Of a DNA stretch of 64,000 bases, positions 25,790 to 33,986 are shown one piece after another. The stretch is from Knoellia locipacati (GTDB lineage: Bacteria; Actinomycetota; Actinomycetes; Actinomycetales; Dermatophilaceae): NCBI RefSeq assembly GCF_007992835.1, contig NZ_BKBA01000003.1:682001-746000 (forward strand). Reading direction: 5' to 3'. Below the pieces are notes generated by a model. It was given only the letters and a program-made list of their open reading frames with translations. It was not told where the DNA came from and made no database searches. Both the position numbers and the translations under genes were made by a program. Numbering within the stretch: the first letter of the stretch is position 1; the number at the start of each line of letters is the position of its first letter.

Positions 25790-27871
25790 TCATCGGGTGC
25801 CGGCGACGACGTCCTTGACGAGCTGGGGCGGCAGGTAGTCGTAGCGCGCGAACCGCCGGGTGAACGTCCCCGTGCCGTGCGACACCGAGCGCAGGTCGAT
25901 CGGGTAGCGCGACAGCTCGAGCGCCGGCACCTCGGCGTGGATGACCGTGCGCCCGTCGTGCTCCGACGGCTCGGTCCCGTGGACCTGGCCGCGCCGACCA
26001 CGCAGGTCGGCGAGCACCGGACCCACCGAGGCGTCCGCGACGTCGATGTCGACCGCGTCGATCGGCTCGAGCATCGCCACGGTGCTCTCGTTGGCCACCT
26101 GCCGCAGCGCCAGCCCGGCCGCCGTCTGGAACGCCATGTCGGACGAGTCGACCGAGTGGGCCTTGCCGTCGACGAGGGTCACCCTGACGTCGACGGCCGG
26201 GTAGCCGGCGAGCACCCCCTTGTCGAGCTGGGCCCGGGCCCCCTTCTCCACCGAGGCGATGAACTGGCGCGGCACCGCGCCCCCGACGACCTTGTCGACG
26301 AACTCGATGCCCGACCCGCGTGGCAGCGGCTCGACCCGGAGCGAGCAGACGGCGTACTGGCCGTGGCCGCCGGACTGCTTGACCTGCCGACCCTGCGCGT
26401 CGCAGGGCTGGACGAAAGTCTCGCGCAGCGCCGTCCGCAGCGGCTCCGCCTCGACGGCGACGTGGTGGCGCTCCTCCAGCGACGAGGTCAGCAGGGCGAC
26501 GTGCGCGGGACCCATCGCCCAGATGACGACCTGGTGGGTCTCGGGGTTGAGGTCGAGCCGCATCGTCACGTCCTCCGAGACGAGCGACTGCAGCACCGTG
26601 GCGAGCTTGTCCTCGTCGCCCTTGCTCCTCGCGTGGATCGCCACCGGAAGCAGTGGTTCGGGCAGCACCCAGGGCTCGACGAGCGCCGGGCGCGAGGGCG
26701 ACGAGAGGGTGTCCGTGGTCTCGGCCGCGGCGAGCCGGGCCACGAGCACGAGGTCACCGGCGACCGCATGGGGCTTCGGTCGGGAGTCCTCACCGAGTGG
26801 CGCCGCCAGCGCACCCACCCGGTCCAGGTCGGAGTCGTGGTCGCGGTGCCCGCCGATCGCCTCGCCGGCGAACTGCTGGAGGTGGCCCGACACGTGCACC
26901 GGGTCGTCGGGACGCAGCGTCCCCGAGAACACGCGCACGAGCGACTGACGCCCGACGAAGGGGTCCGTCGTCGTCCTCACCACCTCGGCGACGAGCGGAC
27001 CGGACGGGTCGCAGGCCAGCTCGCCGAACTCCCCGCCGTTGCTCCGGAACACCCGCGGCATCGCGACGTCCACCGGTGACGGCAGCCCGCGCTCGATGAG
27101 GTCGAGCACCTCCTCCAGACCGATCCCGCTGCTCGCGTGGGTCGGCAGCACCGGGAAGAACCTCCCCGTCCCCACCGCCGCGTGCAGGTCCTCACGCAGG
27201 ACGTCGGCGTCCACCTCCTCGCCCTCGAGGTAGCGCTCGAGCAGCGTGTCGTCCTCGGACTCCTCGATGATCGCCTCGACGACCTCACCGCGCCGCTGTG
27301 CGAACACCCCGGCATCGACCCCCGACGCGCTCGGCGACGAGGACAGCAGGTCCACGAGCCCGGTCACCGTCGTCGCCGGCCCGTCGGGCTGCACCGGCAG
27401 CGCCAGAGGCTGCGCGTCGCCGAAGACCCTCCGGCAGGTCGCGACCGTCTCGTCGAAGTCCGCACGCGCCTGCTCGAGACGGGTCACGACGATGGCACGC
27501 GGCATACCGACCGCTGCGCACTCACGCCACAGCATCCTGGTCGCCTCGTCGACACCGTCCGCCCCCGAGACGACGAAGAGGGCGGCATCCGCCGCCCTCA
27601 GCCCTGCTCGCACCTCTCCGACGAAGTCGGGGCTGCCCGGTGTGTCGACGAGGTTGACCACCACCTCCCCGCTGGCGAAGCTCGCCGCCACGAGACCCGT
27701 CGACGACGAGCGGTCCTCGCCCCTGGGCCGCCGCCCCTCGACCCGTGCCGCGACGAGGTGCTCGAACAGCGTGCTCTTGCCCGAACCGGGCGGCCCGACG
27801 AGGACCACGTTGCGGATCTGCTGGGGGCTCGTGGGGGCGGGTGCGTCGTCGGCACCGGAGGTGCGGTTCAT
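25790..27871 (-). CDS. EF-G-like translation GTPase (EF-G2 type)
   Basis: A 693-residue five-domain protein of the actinobacterial EF-G2 group, shorter and more divergent than the housekeeping FusA. P-loop GPPGSGKST (about 26-34), G3 VDTPGSPDF. The G4 position reads TRLEQARAD instead of the canonical NKxD, so guanine recognition may differ. Domain IV and V segments are recognisable (QSGGHGQYAVCSLRVEP, EPIDAVDIDV). EF-G2 lacks translocase activity in the mycobacterial case; its role is unsettled. AGGAAGG precedes the ATG at 27871. Stop lies 8 nt from the convergent YbaK stop. Confidence 0.85.
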   Translation of the reverse strand: MNRTSGADDAPAPTSPQQIRNVVLVGPPGSGKSTLFEHLVAARVEGRRPRGEDRSSSTGLVAASFASGEVVVNLVDTPGSPDFVGEVRAGLRAADAALFVVSGADGVDEATRMLWRECAAVGMPRAIVVTRLEQARADFDETVATCRRVFGDAQPLALPVQPDGPATTVTGLVDLLSSSPSASGVDAGVFAQRRGEVVEAIIEESEDDTLLERYLEGEEVDADVLREDLHAAVGTGRFFPVLPTHASSGIGLEEVLDLIERGLPSPVDVAMPRVFRSNGGEFGELACDPSGPLVAEVVRTTTDPFVGRQSLVRVFSGTLRPDDPVHVSGHLQQFAGEAIGGHRDHDSDLDRVGALAAPLGEDSRPKPHAVAGDLVLVARLAAAETTDTLSSPSRPALVEPWVLPEPLLPVAIHARSKGDEDKLATVLQSLVSEDVTMRLDLNPETHQVVIWAMGPAHVALLTSSLEERHHVAVEAEPLRTALRETFVQPCDAQGRQVKQSGGHGQYAVCSLRVEPLPRGSGIEFVDKVVGGAVPRQFIASVEKGARAQLDKGVLAGYPAVDVRVTLVDGKAHSVDSSDMAFQTAAGLALRQVANESTVAMLEPIDAVDIDVADASVGPVLADLRGRRGQVHGTEPSEHDGRTVIHAEVPALELSRYPIDLRSVSHGTGTFTRRFARYDYLPPQLVKDVVAGTR

Positions 27872-28037
27872 GACCACACCTTCCTCCCGCCCGCCTCGGC
27901 CGCACAAGGGTCCGGGGGCCACGAACCGGCCGTATGCCGGCCCACGCAGAGCGTGGGACCCGCGCTCCCCTCGACGTGCCGGCGAGGCGTACCGTCGGGA
28001 GGGCGCAGACGCACCACACCGCAGCGACGGAGCAGCG

Positions 28038-28706
28038 ATGACCGGACAGCCGAACCCCGTGCGGGACAGGGTCGCCGGCTGGCTCGACGGCTCGGACCCC
28101 CGGGCCACCCGACGGCTCGGCTGGGGTGCCGTCGCCCTCGTCGGCCTCGCCCTCGTGTGGCCGTCCCCGCCCTCCGACGGTTCGGGGCAGGGGCCCCCGG
28201 TCGCGAGCGGCGACCGGAGCTCGGTGGCCGTCGACACCACCGCCCCGAGGGCTCCCGCGTGCTGGCCCGAGTCCGGTCGGGCGAGCACCCGCCCCGCAGG
28301 GCTTGCCGCGGTCTCGACCGGGCCCGTCGAGCCGGGCGAGGTGGTGGAGTCCACGCGTTGGGGCCGGGCTGGCCGCAACGGACCCTGGGGCGTGGCCGCC
28401 GTCGCCGACTGCACCGTGGTCCGTCTCGACGCCGTCTGGATCGAGCCCAGCGGCCGGAAGCAACGGCACCGGATCGACGGCTCCGGACCATCCGCCACAG
28501 GTGTCGTCGCCAACGGTCTCGACGGCGCGTTCGCGGTGTACTCGGTCAGCGCGGACCGCGCGGGTCGGCTGGCCGCTCGGCTGCACATCAGCACCGACCG
28601 GGGTCGCACCTGGCAGCAGCGCGAGGTGCCGCCGGCCGCCGAACCCGACGTCCGGGCCGGAGTCCTCCCGTCGCAGTGGCAGCGCTGGCCGGTCCTCGAC
28701 GGCTGA
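28038..28706 (+). CDS. Membrane-anchored or secreted protein of unknown function with one Asp-box
   Basis: A 222-residue protein. Residues 25-45 (RRLGWGAVALVGLALVWPSPP) are a single hydrophobic segment acting as anchor or signal. The rest is extracytoplasmic, with a low-complexity Ser/Gly stretch, two cysteines (ACWPESG, ADCTVVR), and near the C-terminus HISTDRGRTWQQ, a BNR/Asp-box motif of beta-propeller surfaces. A single Asp-box is not enough to name a fold. No family recognised. Ends 137 nt before the convergent hutU stop, with palindrome copy B between. Confidence 0.6.
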   Translation: MTGQPNPVRDRVAGWLDGSDPRATRRLGWGAVALVGLALVWPSPPSDGSGQGPPVASGDRSSVAVDTTAPRAPACWPESGRASTRPAGLAAVSTGPVEPGEVVESTRWGRAGRNGPWGVAAVADCTVVRLDAVWIEPSGRKQRHRIDGSGPSATGVVANGLDGAFAVYSVSADRAGRLAARLHISTDRGRTWQQREVPPAAEPDVRAGVLPSQWQRWPVLDG

Positions 28707-28766
28707 CCCTGCGACGAGGGGCAGCGAGGGCCGCCCCCGTGGGCTTCTCCCGGTGTTGTCGTGCAT

Positions 28767-28813
28767 GTCGGTCACCAAGAGGTGTCCGTCCCGGACACCT
28801 ATTGGTGATCGGC
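28767..28813. repeat. Intergenic palindromic repeat, copy B
   Basis: A 22-bp imperfect inverted repeat with GGTCACC...GGTGTCCG and CGGACACC...GGTGATC, between two convergent genes. Related base-for-base to copies A and C, with core GTGTCC/GGACAC retained. Placement fits a bidirectional terminator. Confidence 0.7.
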
Positions 28814-28842
28814 TCGTCTCGTACACCCGGGTCGGGGCCCGC

Positions 28843-30501
28843 TCAGCCCTCGCGCATCGGGATCCGCACGCCCTGCTCGGCAGCGGTCCGGTCGGCGATG
28901 TCGTAGCCCGCGTCGACGTGGCGGATGACGCCCATCGCCGGGTCGTTCGTCAGCACGCGCGCGAGCTTCTCGGCGGCGAGGGCGGTGCCGTCGGCGAGCG
29001 AGACCTGCCCGGCGTGCAGCGAGCGACCCATGCCGACACCACCACCGTGGTGGATCGAGACCCACGAGGCGCCCGAGGAGGTGTTGACGAGCGCGTTGAG
29101 CAGCGGCCAGTCGGCGATGGCGTCTGAGCCGTCGGCCATCGACTCGGTCTCGCGGTAGGGGCTCGCGACGGACCCCGTGTCGAGGTGGTCGCGACCGATG
29201 ACGATCGGGGCGCTCACCTCGCCCGTGCGGACGAGCTCGTTGATCGCGAGACCCGCCTTGTCGCGCTCACCCTGGCCGAGCCAGCAGATGCGAGCAGGCA
29301 GACCTTGGAACGCGATGCGCTCCTGCGCGCCCCGGATCCACTTGTGCAGGCGGTCGTTGTCCGGGAAGAGGTCGAGCACCGCACGGTCGGTGGCGGCGAT
29401 GTCCTTCGGGTCGCCCGACAGCGCCGCCCAGCGGAACGGGCCCTTGCCCTCGCAGAACAGGGGACGGATGTAGGCCGGGACGAACCCGGGGAAGTCGAAC
29501 GCGCGGTCGTACCCGCCCTGGCGGGCCTCGTCGCGGATCGAGTTGCCGTAGTCGAAGACCTCGGCGCCGCCGTCCTGGAACTCGACCATCGCCTGCACCT
29601 GCCTGGCCATCGAGGCACGGGCGCGGTCGGTGAACTCCTCAGGCTTCTTGTCGGCGAGCTCGTGCCACTCCTCGAGGGAGACGCCCTCGGGCAGGTAGGA
29701 CAGCGGGTCGTGCGCCGACGTCTGGTCGGTGACGATGTCGATCGGCACGCCGCGACGCAGCAGCTCGGGGAACACCTCGGCCGCGTTGCCGACGACACCG
29801 ACGGACCAGCCGCGGCGCTCGGACTTGGCGGCCAGCGCCTTCTCGACGGCGTCGTCGAGCGACGAGGCGACCTCGTCGAGGTAGCGGTGCTCGACCCGGC
29901 GCCGCAGCCGCGACTCGTCGACGTCGACGATGAGGCAGGCACCCTCGTTCATCGTCACGGCAAGCGGCTGGGCGCCACCCATGCCGCCGCAGCCACCGGT
30001 GAGGGTCAGGGTGCCGGCGAGCGTGCCGCCGAACCGCTTCTCGGCGACGGCGGCGAAGGTCTCGTAGGTGCCCTGGACGATGCCCTGCGTGCCGATGTAG
30101 ATCCACGAGCCGGCCGTCATCTGGCCGTACATCGTGAGCCCCAGGTGCTCGAGCCGGCGGAACTCGGGCCACGTCGCCCAGTCGCCGACGAGGTTGGAGT
30201 TGGCGATGAGGACGCGCGGCGCCCACTCGTGCGTCTGCATGACACCGACCGGACGACCGGACTGCACGAGCATCGTCTCGTCCTGCTTGAGCGTGCTCAG
30301 CGTGCGGACCATCGCGTCGAACGACTTCCAGTCACGAGCAGCGCGACCGGTGCCGCCGTAGACGACGAGGTCGTCGGGGCGCTCGGCGACCTCGGGGTCG
30401 AGGTTGTTCATGAGCATCCGCAGCGGCGCCTCGGCGCCCCAGTGGGTGGCGTGGGTCAGGGACGTGCCGCGCGGGGCGCGGACGTTACGAGCACCTTCCA
30501 T
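28843..30501 (-). CDS. hutU: Urocanate hydratase
   Basis: A 552-residue urocanase, second step of histidine degradation: urocanate to imidazolone propionate, using tightly bound NAD+. Family signatures: [19 protein letters not shown] (about 47-65), the glycine-rich [31 protein letters not shown], and [20 protein letters not shown] carrying the catalytic-site cysteine. Full length. AAGGAG lies before the ATG. It follows hutH by 38 nt in the same operon. Confidence 0.97.
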   Translation of the reverse strand: MEGARNVRAPRGTSLTHATHWGAEAPLRMLMNNLDPEVAERPDDLVVYGGTGRAARDWKSFDAMVRTLSTLKQDETMLVQSGRPVGVMQTHEWAPRVLIANSNLVGDWATWPEFRRLEHLGLTMYGQMTAGSWIYIGTQGIVQGTYETFAAVAEKRFGGTLAGTLTLTGGCGGMGGAQPLAVTMNEGACLIVDVDESRLRRRVEHRYLDEVASSLDDAVEKALAAKSERRGWSVGVVGNAAEVFPELLRRGVPIDIVTDQTSAHDPLSYLPEGVSLEEWHELADKKPEEFTDRARASMARQVQAMVEFQDGGAEVFDYGNSIRDEARQGGYDRAFDFPGFVPAYIRPLFCEGKGPFRWAALSGDPKDIAATDRAVLDLFPDNDRLHKWIRGAQERIAFQGLPARICWLGQGERDKAGLAINELVRTGEVSAPIVIGRDHLDTGSVASPYRETESMADGSDAIADWPLLNALVNTSSGASWVSIHHGGGVGMGRSLHAGQVSLADGTALAAEKLARVLTNDPAMGVIRHVDAGYDIADRTAAEQGVRIPMREG

Positions 30502-30539
30502 GACGTTCTCCTTCAAGGCGATTCGGTATGCCGTGTGGA

Positions 30540-32105
30540 TCAGTTGAGGCGGCCGGTGACGGCCTCGGCGGCGGTCACCACGGCGCCGTCGAGCACGGCC
30601 TCGTAGGCCGCCTCGAGGTCGGGCGCGAGGAACCGGTCGGGCCCGGGCGCGACGTTGCCGACCTCGGCGAGCGCGGCGATGACGGCCGACGAGGCCGGCG
30701 ACGGCTGCAGCGGTGCACGCAGCTGGAGACCGCGCGAGGCGGCGACGAGCTCGATGGCCACGACGCGGGTCAGGGCGTCGACCGAGCGTCGCAGCTTGCG
30801 GGCGGCGGACCAGCCCATGGAGACGTGGTCCTCCTGCATGGCGCTGCTCGGGATGGAGTCCACCGATGCAGGCACGGCGAGGCGCTTCATCTCCGAGACC
30901 ATCGCGGCCTGGGTGTACTGCGCGATCATCAGTCCGGAGTCGACGCCGGGGTCGTCGGCGAGGAAGGGCGGCAGGCCGTTGTTGCGGGCCTTGTCGAGGA
31001 ACCGGTCGGTCCGGCGCTCGGAGATCGAGGCGAGGTCGGCGGCGACGATCGCAAGGAAGTCGAGGACGTAGGCCACGGGTGCTCCGTGGAAGTTGCCGTT
31101 GGACTCGACCCGACCGTCGAGGGTGACGACGGGGTTGTCGATGGCCGAGGCGAGCTCCCACTCGGCGACGCGCGAGGCGTGGTCGATGGTGTCGCGGGCA
31201 CCACCGGCCACCTGCGGCGCGCACCGCAGCGAGTACGCGTCCTGGACGCGCGTGCACGCCTCCGGGTCGCGGTGGGAGTCGCGGATCGGGCTGTGCGACA
31301 GCATCTTGCGCATGTTCTCGGCCGACCGTGCCTGGCCGGGCTGCGGTCGCAGGTCGTGCAGGTCGGCGGCGAAGACGTCGTCGGTGCCGAGGAGACCCTC
31401 GACCGACATGGCGGCGGCGATGTCGGCCGTCGTCACGAGCTGGCGCAGGTCGGCGATGGCCAGGCAGAGCATGCCGAGCATGCCGTCGGTGCCGTTGATG
31501 AGGGCCAGGCCCTCCTTCTCGGCGAGCTCGACCGGCTCGATCCCGGCTGCGGACAGGGCCTCGGCCGCCTCCATGACCTCGCCGTCGTCGTCGCGCACGA
31601 GGCCCTCACCCATGAGCGCGAGCGCGCAATGCGAGAGCGGTGCGAGGTCGCCGGAGCAGCCGAGCGAGCCGTACTCGTGGACGACGGGCGTGATGCCCGC
31701 GTTGAGGATGGCGAGGTAGGTCTCGAGCGTCACGGCGCGCACCCCGGTGCGGCCGGTCGCCAGGGTGTTGATCCGCAGCAGCATGAGGGCGCGCACCACC
31801 TCGCGCTCGACCTCGGGCCCGGCGCCGGCCGCGTGCGAGCGGACGAGCGAGCGCTGCAGCTGGGTGCGCAGCTCGGTCGGGATGTGCCGGGTCGCGAGCG
31901 CCCCGAAGCCGGTCGAGACGCCGTAGTGCGCGACCGTGTCCTCCGCGAGGCCCTCGATCGTCGCCCGGGTCGCCCGCACCGAGTCGAGAGCGGTCGGGCC
32001 CAGCTCGACGGCGGCGCCGTGGCGTGCCACGCGGACGACGTCGTCGATGCTCAGTCGGCCATCGCCCACGACGACCGGGTGGTGCAGGGTCTGGGTGTGC
32101 GTCAT
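30540..32105 (-). CDS. hutH: Histidine ammonia-lyase
   Basis: A 521-residue enzyme that deaminates L-histidine to trans-urocanate, opening the pathway. The electrophilic MIO group would form from Cys-Ser-Gly in [14 protein letters not shown] rather than the common Ala-Ser-Gly; the Cys form is known from Streptomyces. Other family segments: [35 protein letters not shown]. The ATG at 32105 is abutted by GGGGG with no spacing, so leaderless initiation is possible. First gene of the hutHU operon; a putative operator lies 55 nt upstream. Confidence 0.97.
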   Translation of the reverse strand: MTHTQTLHHPVVVGDGRLSIDDVVRVARHGAAVELGPTALDSVRATRATIEGLAEDTVAHYGVSTGFGALATRHIPTELRTQLQRSLVRSHAAGAGPEVEREVVRALMLLRINTLATGRTGVRAVTLETYLAILNAGITPVVHEYGSLGCSGDLAPLSHCALALMGEGLVRDDDGEVMEAAEALSAAGIEPVELAEKEGLALINGTDGMLGMLCLAIADLRQLVTTADIAAAMSVEGLLGTDDVFAADLHDLRPQPGQARSAENMRKMLSHSPIRDSHRDPEACTRVQDAYSLRCAPQVAGGARDTIDHASRVAEWELASAIDNPVVTLDGRVESNGNFHGAPVAYVLDFLAIVAADLASISERRTDRFLDKARNNGLPPFLADDPGVDSGLMIAQYTQAAMVSEMKRLAVPASVDSIPSSAMQEDHVSMGWSAARKLRRSVDALTRVVAIELVAASRGLQLRAPLQPSPASSAVIAALAEVGNVAPGPDRFLAPDLEAAYEAVLDGAVVTAAEAVTGRLN

Positions 32106-32122
32106 CCCCCAAGCACACCGCA

Positions 32123-32159
32123 GGTATGCCGTCCGCGACAGACGCGCACCCGGCATACC
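32123..32159. repeat. Inverted pair of the GTATGCCG motif upstream of hutH
   Basis: GGTATGCCG at 32123-32131 and its exact complement CGGCATACC at 32151-32159 face each other with 19 nt between. They sit in the hutH leader or promoter between the operator and the start codon and could form a hairpin. Confidence 0.7.
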
Positions 32160-32175
32160 GTCTCGCATCCGAGAC
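32160..32175 (-). promoter_or_regulatory. Putative hut operator, site 2
   Basis: Minus-strand GTCTCGGATGCGAGAC, an inverted repeat with 6-bp arms, 55 nt upstream of hutH. It matches site 1 at 25218-25233 in 14 of 16 positions, linking the two separated hut operons to one regulator. The IclR gene at 36869 is the candidate. Confidence 0.6.
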
Positions 32176-32190
32176 GAGCGTGGCGGAAGG

Positions 32191-33714
32191 TCAGTAGCAG
32201 CCCGTGGAGGTGGCCGCGAGCGCGTCGACGTCCGCCCGGGCCGCGGACGTCGAGCTGACGCCGTTGACGATGACGGAGAAGAGCCGCTCCCGGCCGTCGA
32301 TGCCGGTCGACACCCCTGACAGGGCGACCACGTCGGCCAGGGTGCCGGTCTTGGCGCGGATGGCCGAACGGGCGCAGCTCGTCGGGGCGGTGAGGTAGCG
32401 GTCCTCGAGCGTCCCCGAGACCCCCGAAGTCGGCATCCCTGCGGCCGCGAAGATGACCGAGTTCTGCGCCGGGGTGCTCCGGATGGTCCGGACGAGGTCG
32501 ATCGCGGTGAGCGGGGTCATCCGGCCGGTGCGGGACAGGCCGGAGCCGTCGTTGACGACCATGCCCGCCTGGTCGATCCCGGCCGCGGTGAGCACCTGGA
32601 CGGCGTTGGCCCGGGCGCCGGCCCAGTCGGCGGGGAAGCCCCGGCGCAGGGCCGAGAGCCGGTGCAGCGCCTCGGCGTAGTCGGTCTGGCTCGCGTTGAG
32701 CATCGTCTGCACGAGCTGCCCGACGGTCGGTGAGAGCGTGGTGGCGACGGCAGTGGCCCCCGAGGGCGTGACCCCACGTCGCACCGCGGTCGCCGTGACA
32801 CCAACCGTTTTGAGCTTGGCGGCGAGGACCTGGCCCGCGTTGATCGAGGTGTCGACGACGTTGACCTGGTCGGCGACGAGCGCCCGCACCGGAGCCACCG
32901 TGGCGGGGATCCACTCGGGCTTCCACCCGGCGGCGTTGGTGGGCGCCGGGAAGAGCGAGTCGTCGACGACGACGGTGACCGCGGCCAGCCCCTGCCCCTT
33001 GACCCGGGTCGCGACCGTGTTCGCCATGGCGGCGAGCTGCTTCGACGACAGCGCCGGGTCGCCCGCCCCGCGGAGATAGAGGGTGGCCGGCTGTGCGGGC
33101 ACCTGGAGCACGGCAGTGGTCAGCCGGGTCGAGGCCCCCATCGAGGCGAGAGCGACGAAGGCGGTGACGACCTTCTGGTTCGACGCGGGCGCGCGCGCGA
33201 CCGACGGGTTCTTGGCCCAGAGCACCTGGCCGGTGGCGACGTCGACGACCTGACCGCTGGCGAAGGCGCCGATCTGCGGGACGCTGCCCCTGCTGAACAG
33301 CCGGGCCCGGATGCTCCAGGTGAGGTCGGAGGCGTCCGAGGTGGCACGCTCCCCGGTCGTGGGCGCGAGGTCGCTGCCCGCGGACGTGACCGCGGGGATG
33401 CCGGTCGTCCACGCACCGGTGTCGCTGTCCCCCGAGATCGGGACGGGCGCCGGTGCGATCCCCCCGCTGGGGGTGGCGGACGTCGGGGACGTCGCCGGTC
33501 GCGAGGGCGCGGGCCGGTCCGGCTGCCCGCCGCCCGGGCGGGGCGGGGTCACGGGGGGGGAGACGGACGTGCTTCCCGAGGTGGAGGGAGCCGCCTGGGG
33601 CGGGGCCGCCACGCCCGTGAGCATGGGGACGAAGAGCGCCGACGCCCCACCGAACGTGCCCAGCAGCAGCTTGACGACGACGCGGACACGGTCGATCAGA
33701 CGGGAACTCGACAC
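32191..33714 (-). CDS. dacB: D-alanyl-D-alanine carboxypeptidase/endopeptidase (PBP4, peptidase S13)
   Basis: A 507-residue exported wall enzyme. A hydrophobic segment at residues 13-35 serves as signal/anchor, then about 100 residues of Pro/Ser/Thr-rich spacer. The nucleophile motif is SNQK in APASNQKVVTAF, the KTG motif is AKTGTL. The second motif, usually S-x-N (for example SDN), reads SQT in LNASQTDYAEALHR, so the conserved Asn is replaced by Thr; activity may be altered. GTG start at 33714, chosen because GAGGAGG lies 5 nt upstream. Cleaves terminal D-Ala or cross-links in known relatives. Confidence 0.87.
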   Translation of the reverse strand: MSSSRLIDRVRVVVKLLLGTFGGASALFVPMLTGVAAPPQAAPSTSGSTSVSPPVTPPRPGGGQPDRPAPSRPATSPTSATPSGGIAPAPVPISGDSDTGAWTTGIPAVTSAGSDLAPTTGERATSDASDLTWSIRARLFSRGSVPQIGAFASGQVVDVATGQVLWAKNPSVARAPASNQKVVTAFVALASMGASTRLTTAVLQVPAQPATLYLRGAGDPALSSKQLAAMANTVATRVKGQGLAAVTVVVDDSLFPAPTNAAGWKPEWIPATVAPVRALVADQVNVVDTSINAGQVLAAKLKTVGVTATAVRRGVTPSGATAVATTLSPTVGQLVQTMLNASQTDYAEALHRLSALRRGFPADWAGARANAVQVLTAAGIDQAGMVVNDGSGLSRTGRMTPLTAIDLVRTIRSTPAQNSVIFAAAGMPTSGVSGTLEDRYLTAPTSCARSAIRAKTGTLADVVALSGVSTGIDGRERLFSVIVNGVSSTSAARADVDALAATSTGCY

Positions 33715-33906
33715 AGGACCTCCTCGGTTCTCGCGTCGACCCTAGACCCGCCCCCGGCTTTCCGCGCGGGCTGGGAATCCCGATGGGAGCGTGGGGTCGT
33801 TCGGGTCGATCGGCTCGGCGGCGAGCCTGATCTCGCCGCTCTCGCACCGGTCCCGGACCAGCGTCCTGTCGCACCGCGGCCACCGCCCGCTCCTCACCAC
33901 CCGACG

Positions 33907-33982
33907 GTGACCAACTCACCAATTCCTCCCCTCCGCCACAGGGATGGGTGTGACGCAGGGGAGGAATTGGTGAGTTGGTCAC
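33907..33982. terminator. Long perfect inverted repeat after the ABC exporter
   Basis: Positions 33907-33932 (beginning GTGACCAACTCACC) are the exact complement of 33957-33982, a 26-bp perfect stem with a 24-nt loop, only 5 nt past the exporter stop. The arms are markedly richer in A/T than the genome. It separates the exporter from dacB on the same strand, so a terminator is likely, though no U-run follows. The rest of the 271 bp gap (33715-33906) holds no gene; it presumably carries the dacB promoter, and a small 8-bp inverted repeat at 33818-33839. Confidence 0.55.
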
Positions 33983-33986
33983 GGGG

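Noticed and set aside
33818-33839. GCGGCGAG...CTCGCCGC inverted repeat as a separate terminator
   Set aside because: Eight-bp GC-rich stems are common by chance here and no gene ends nearby.
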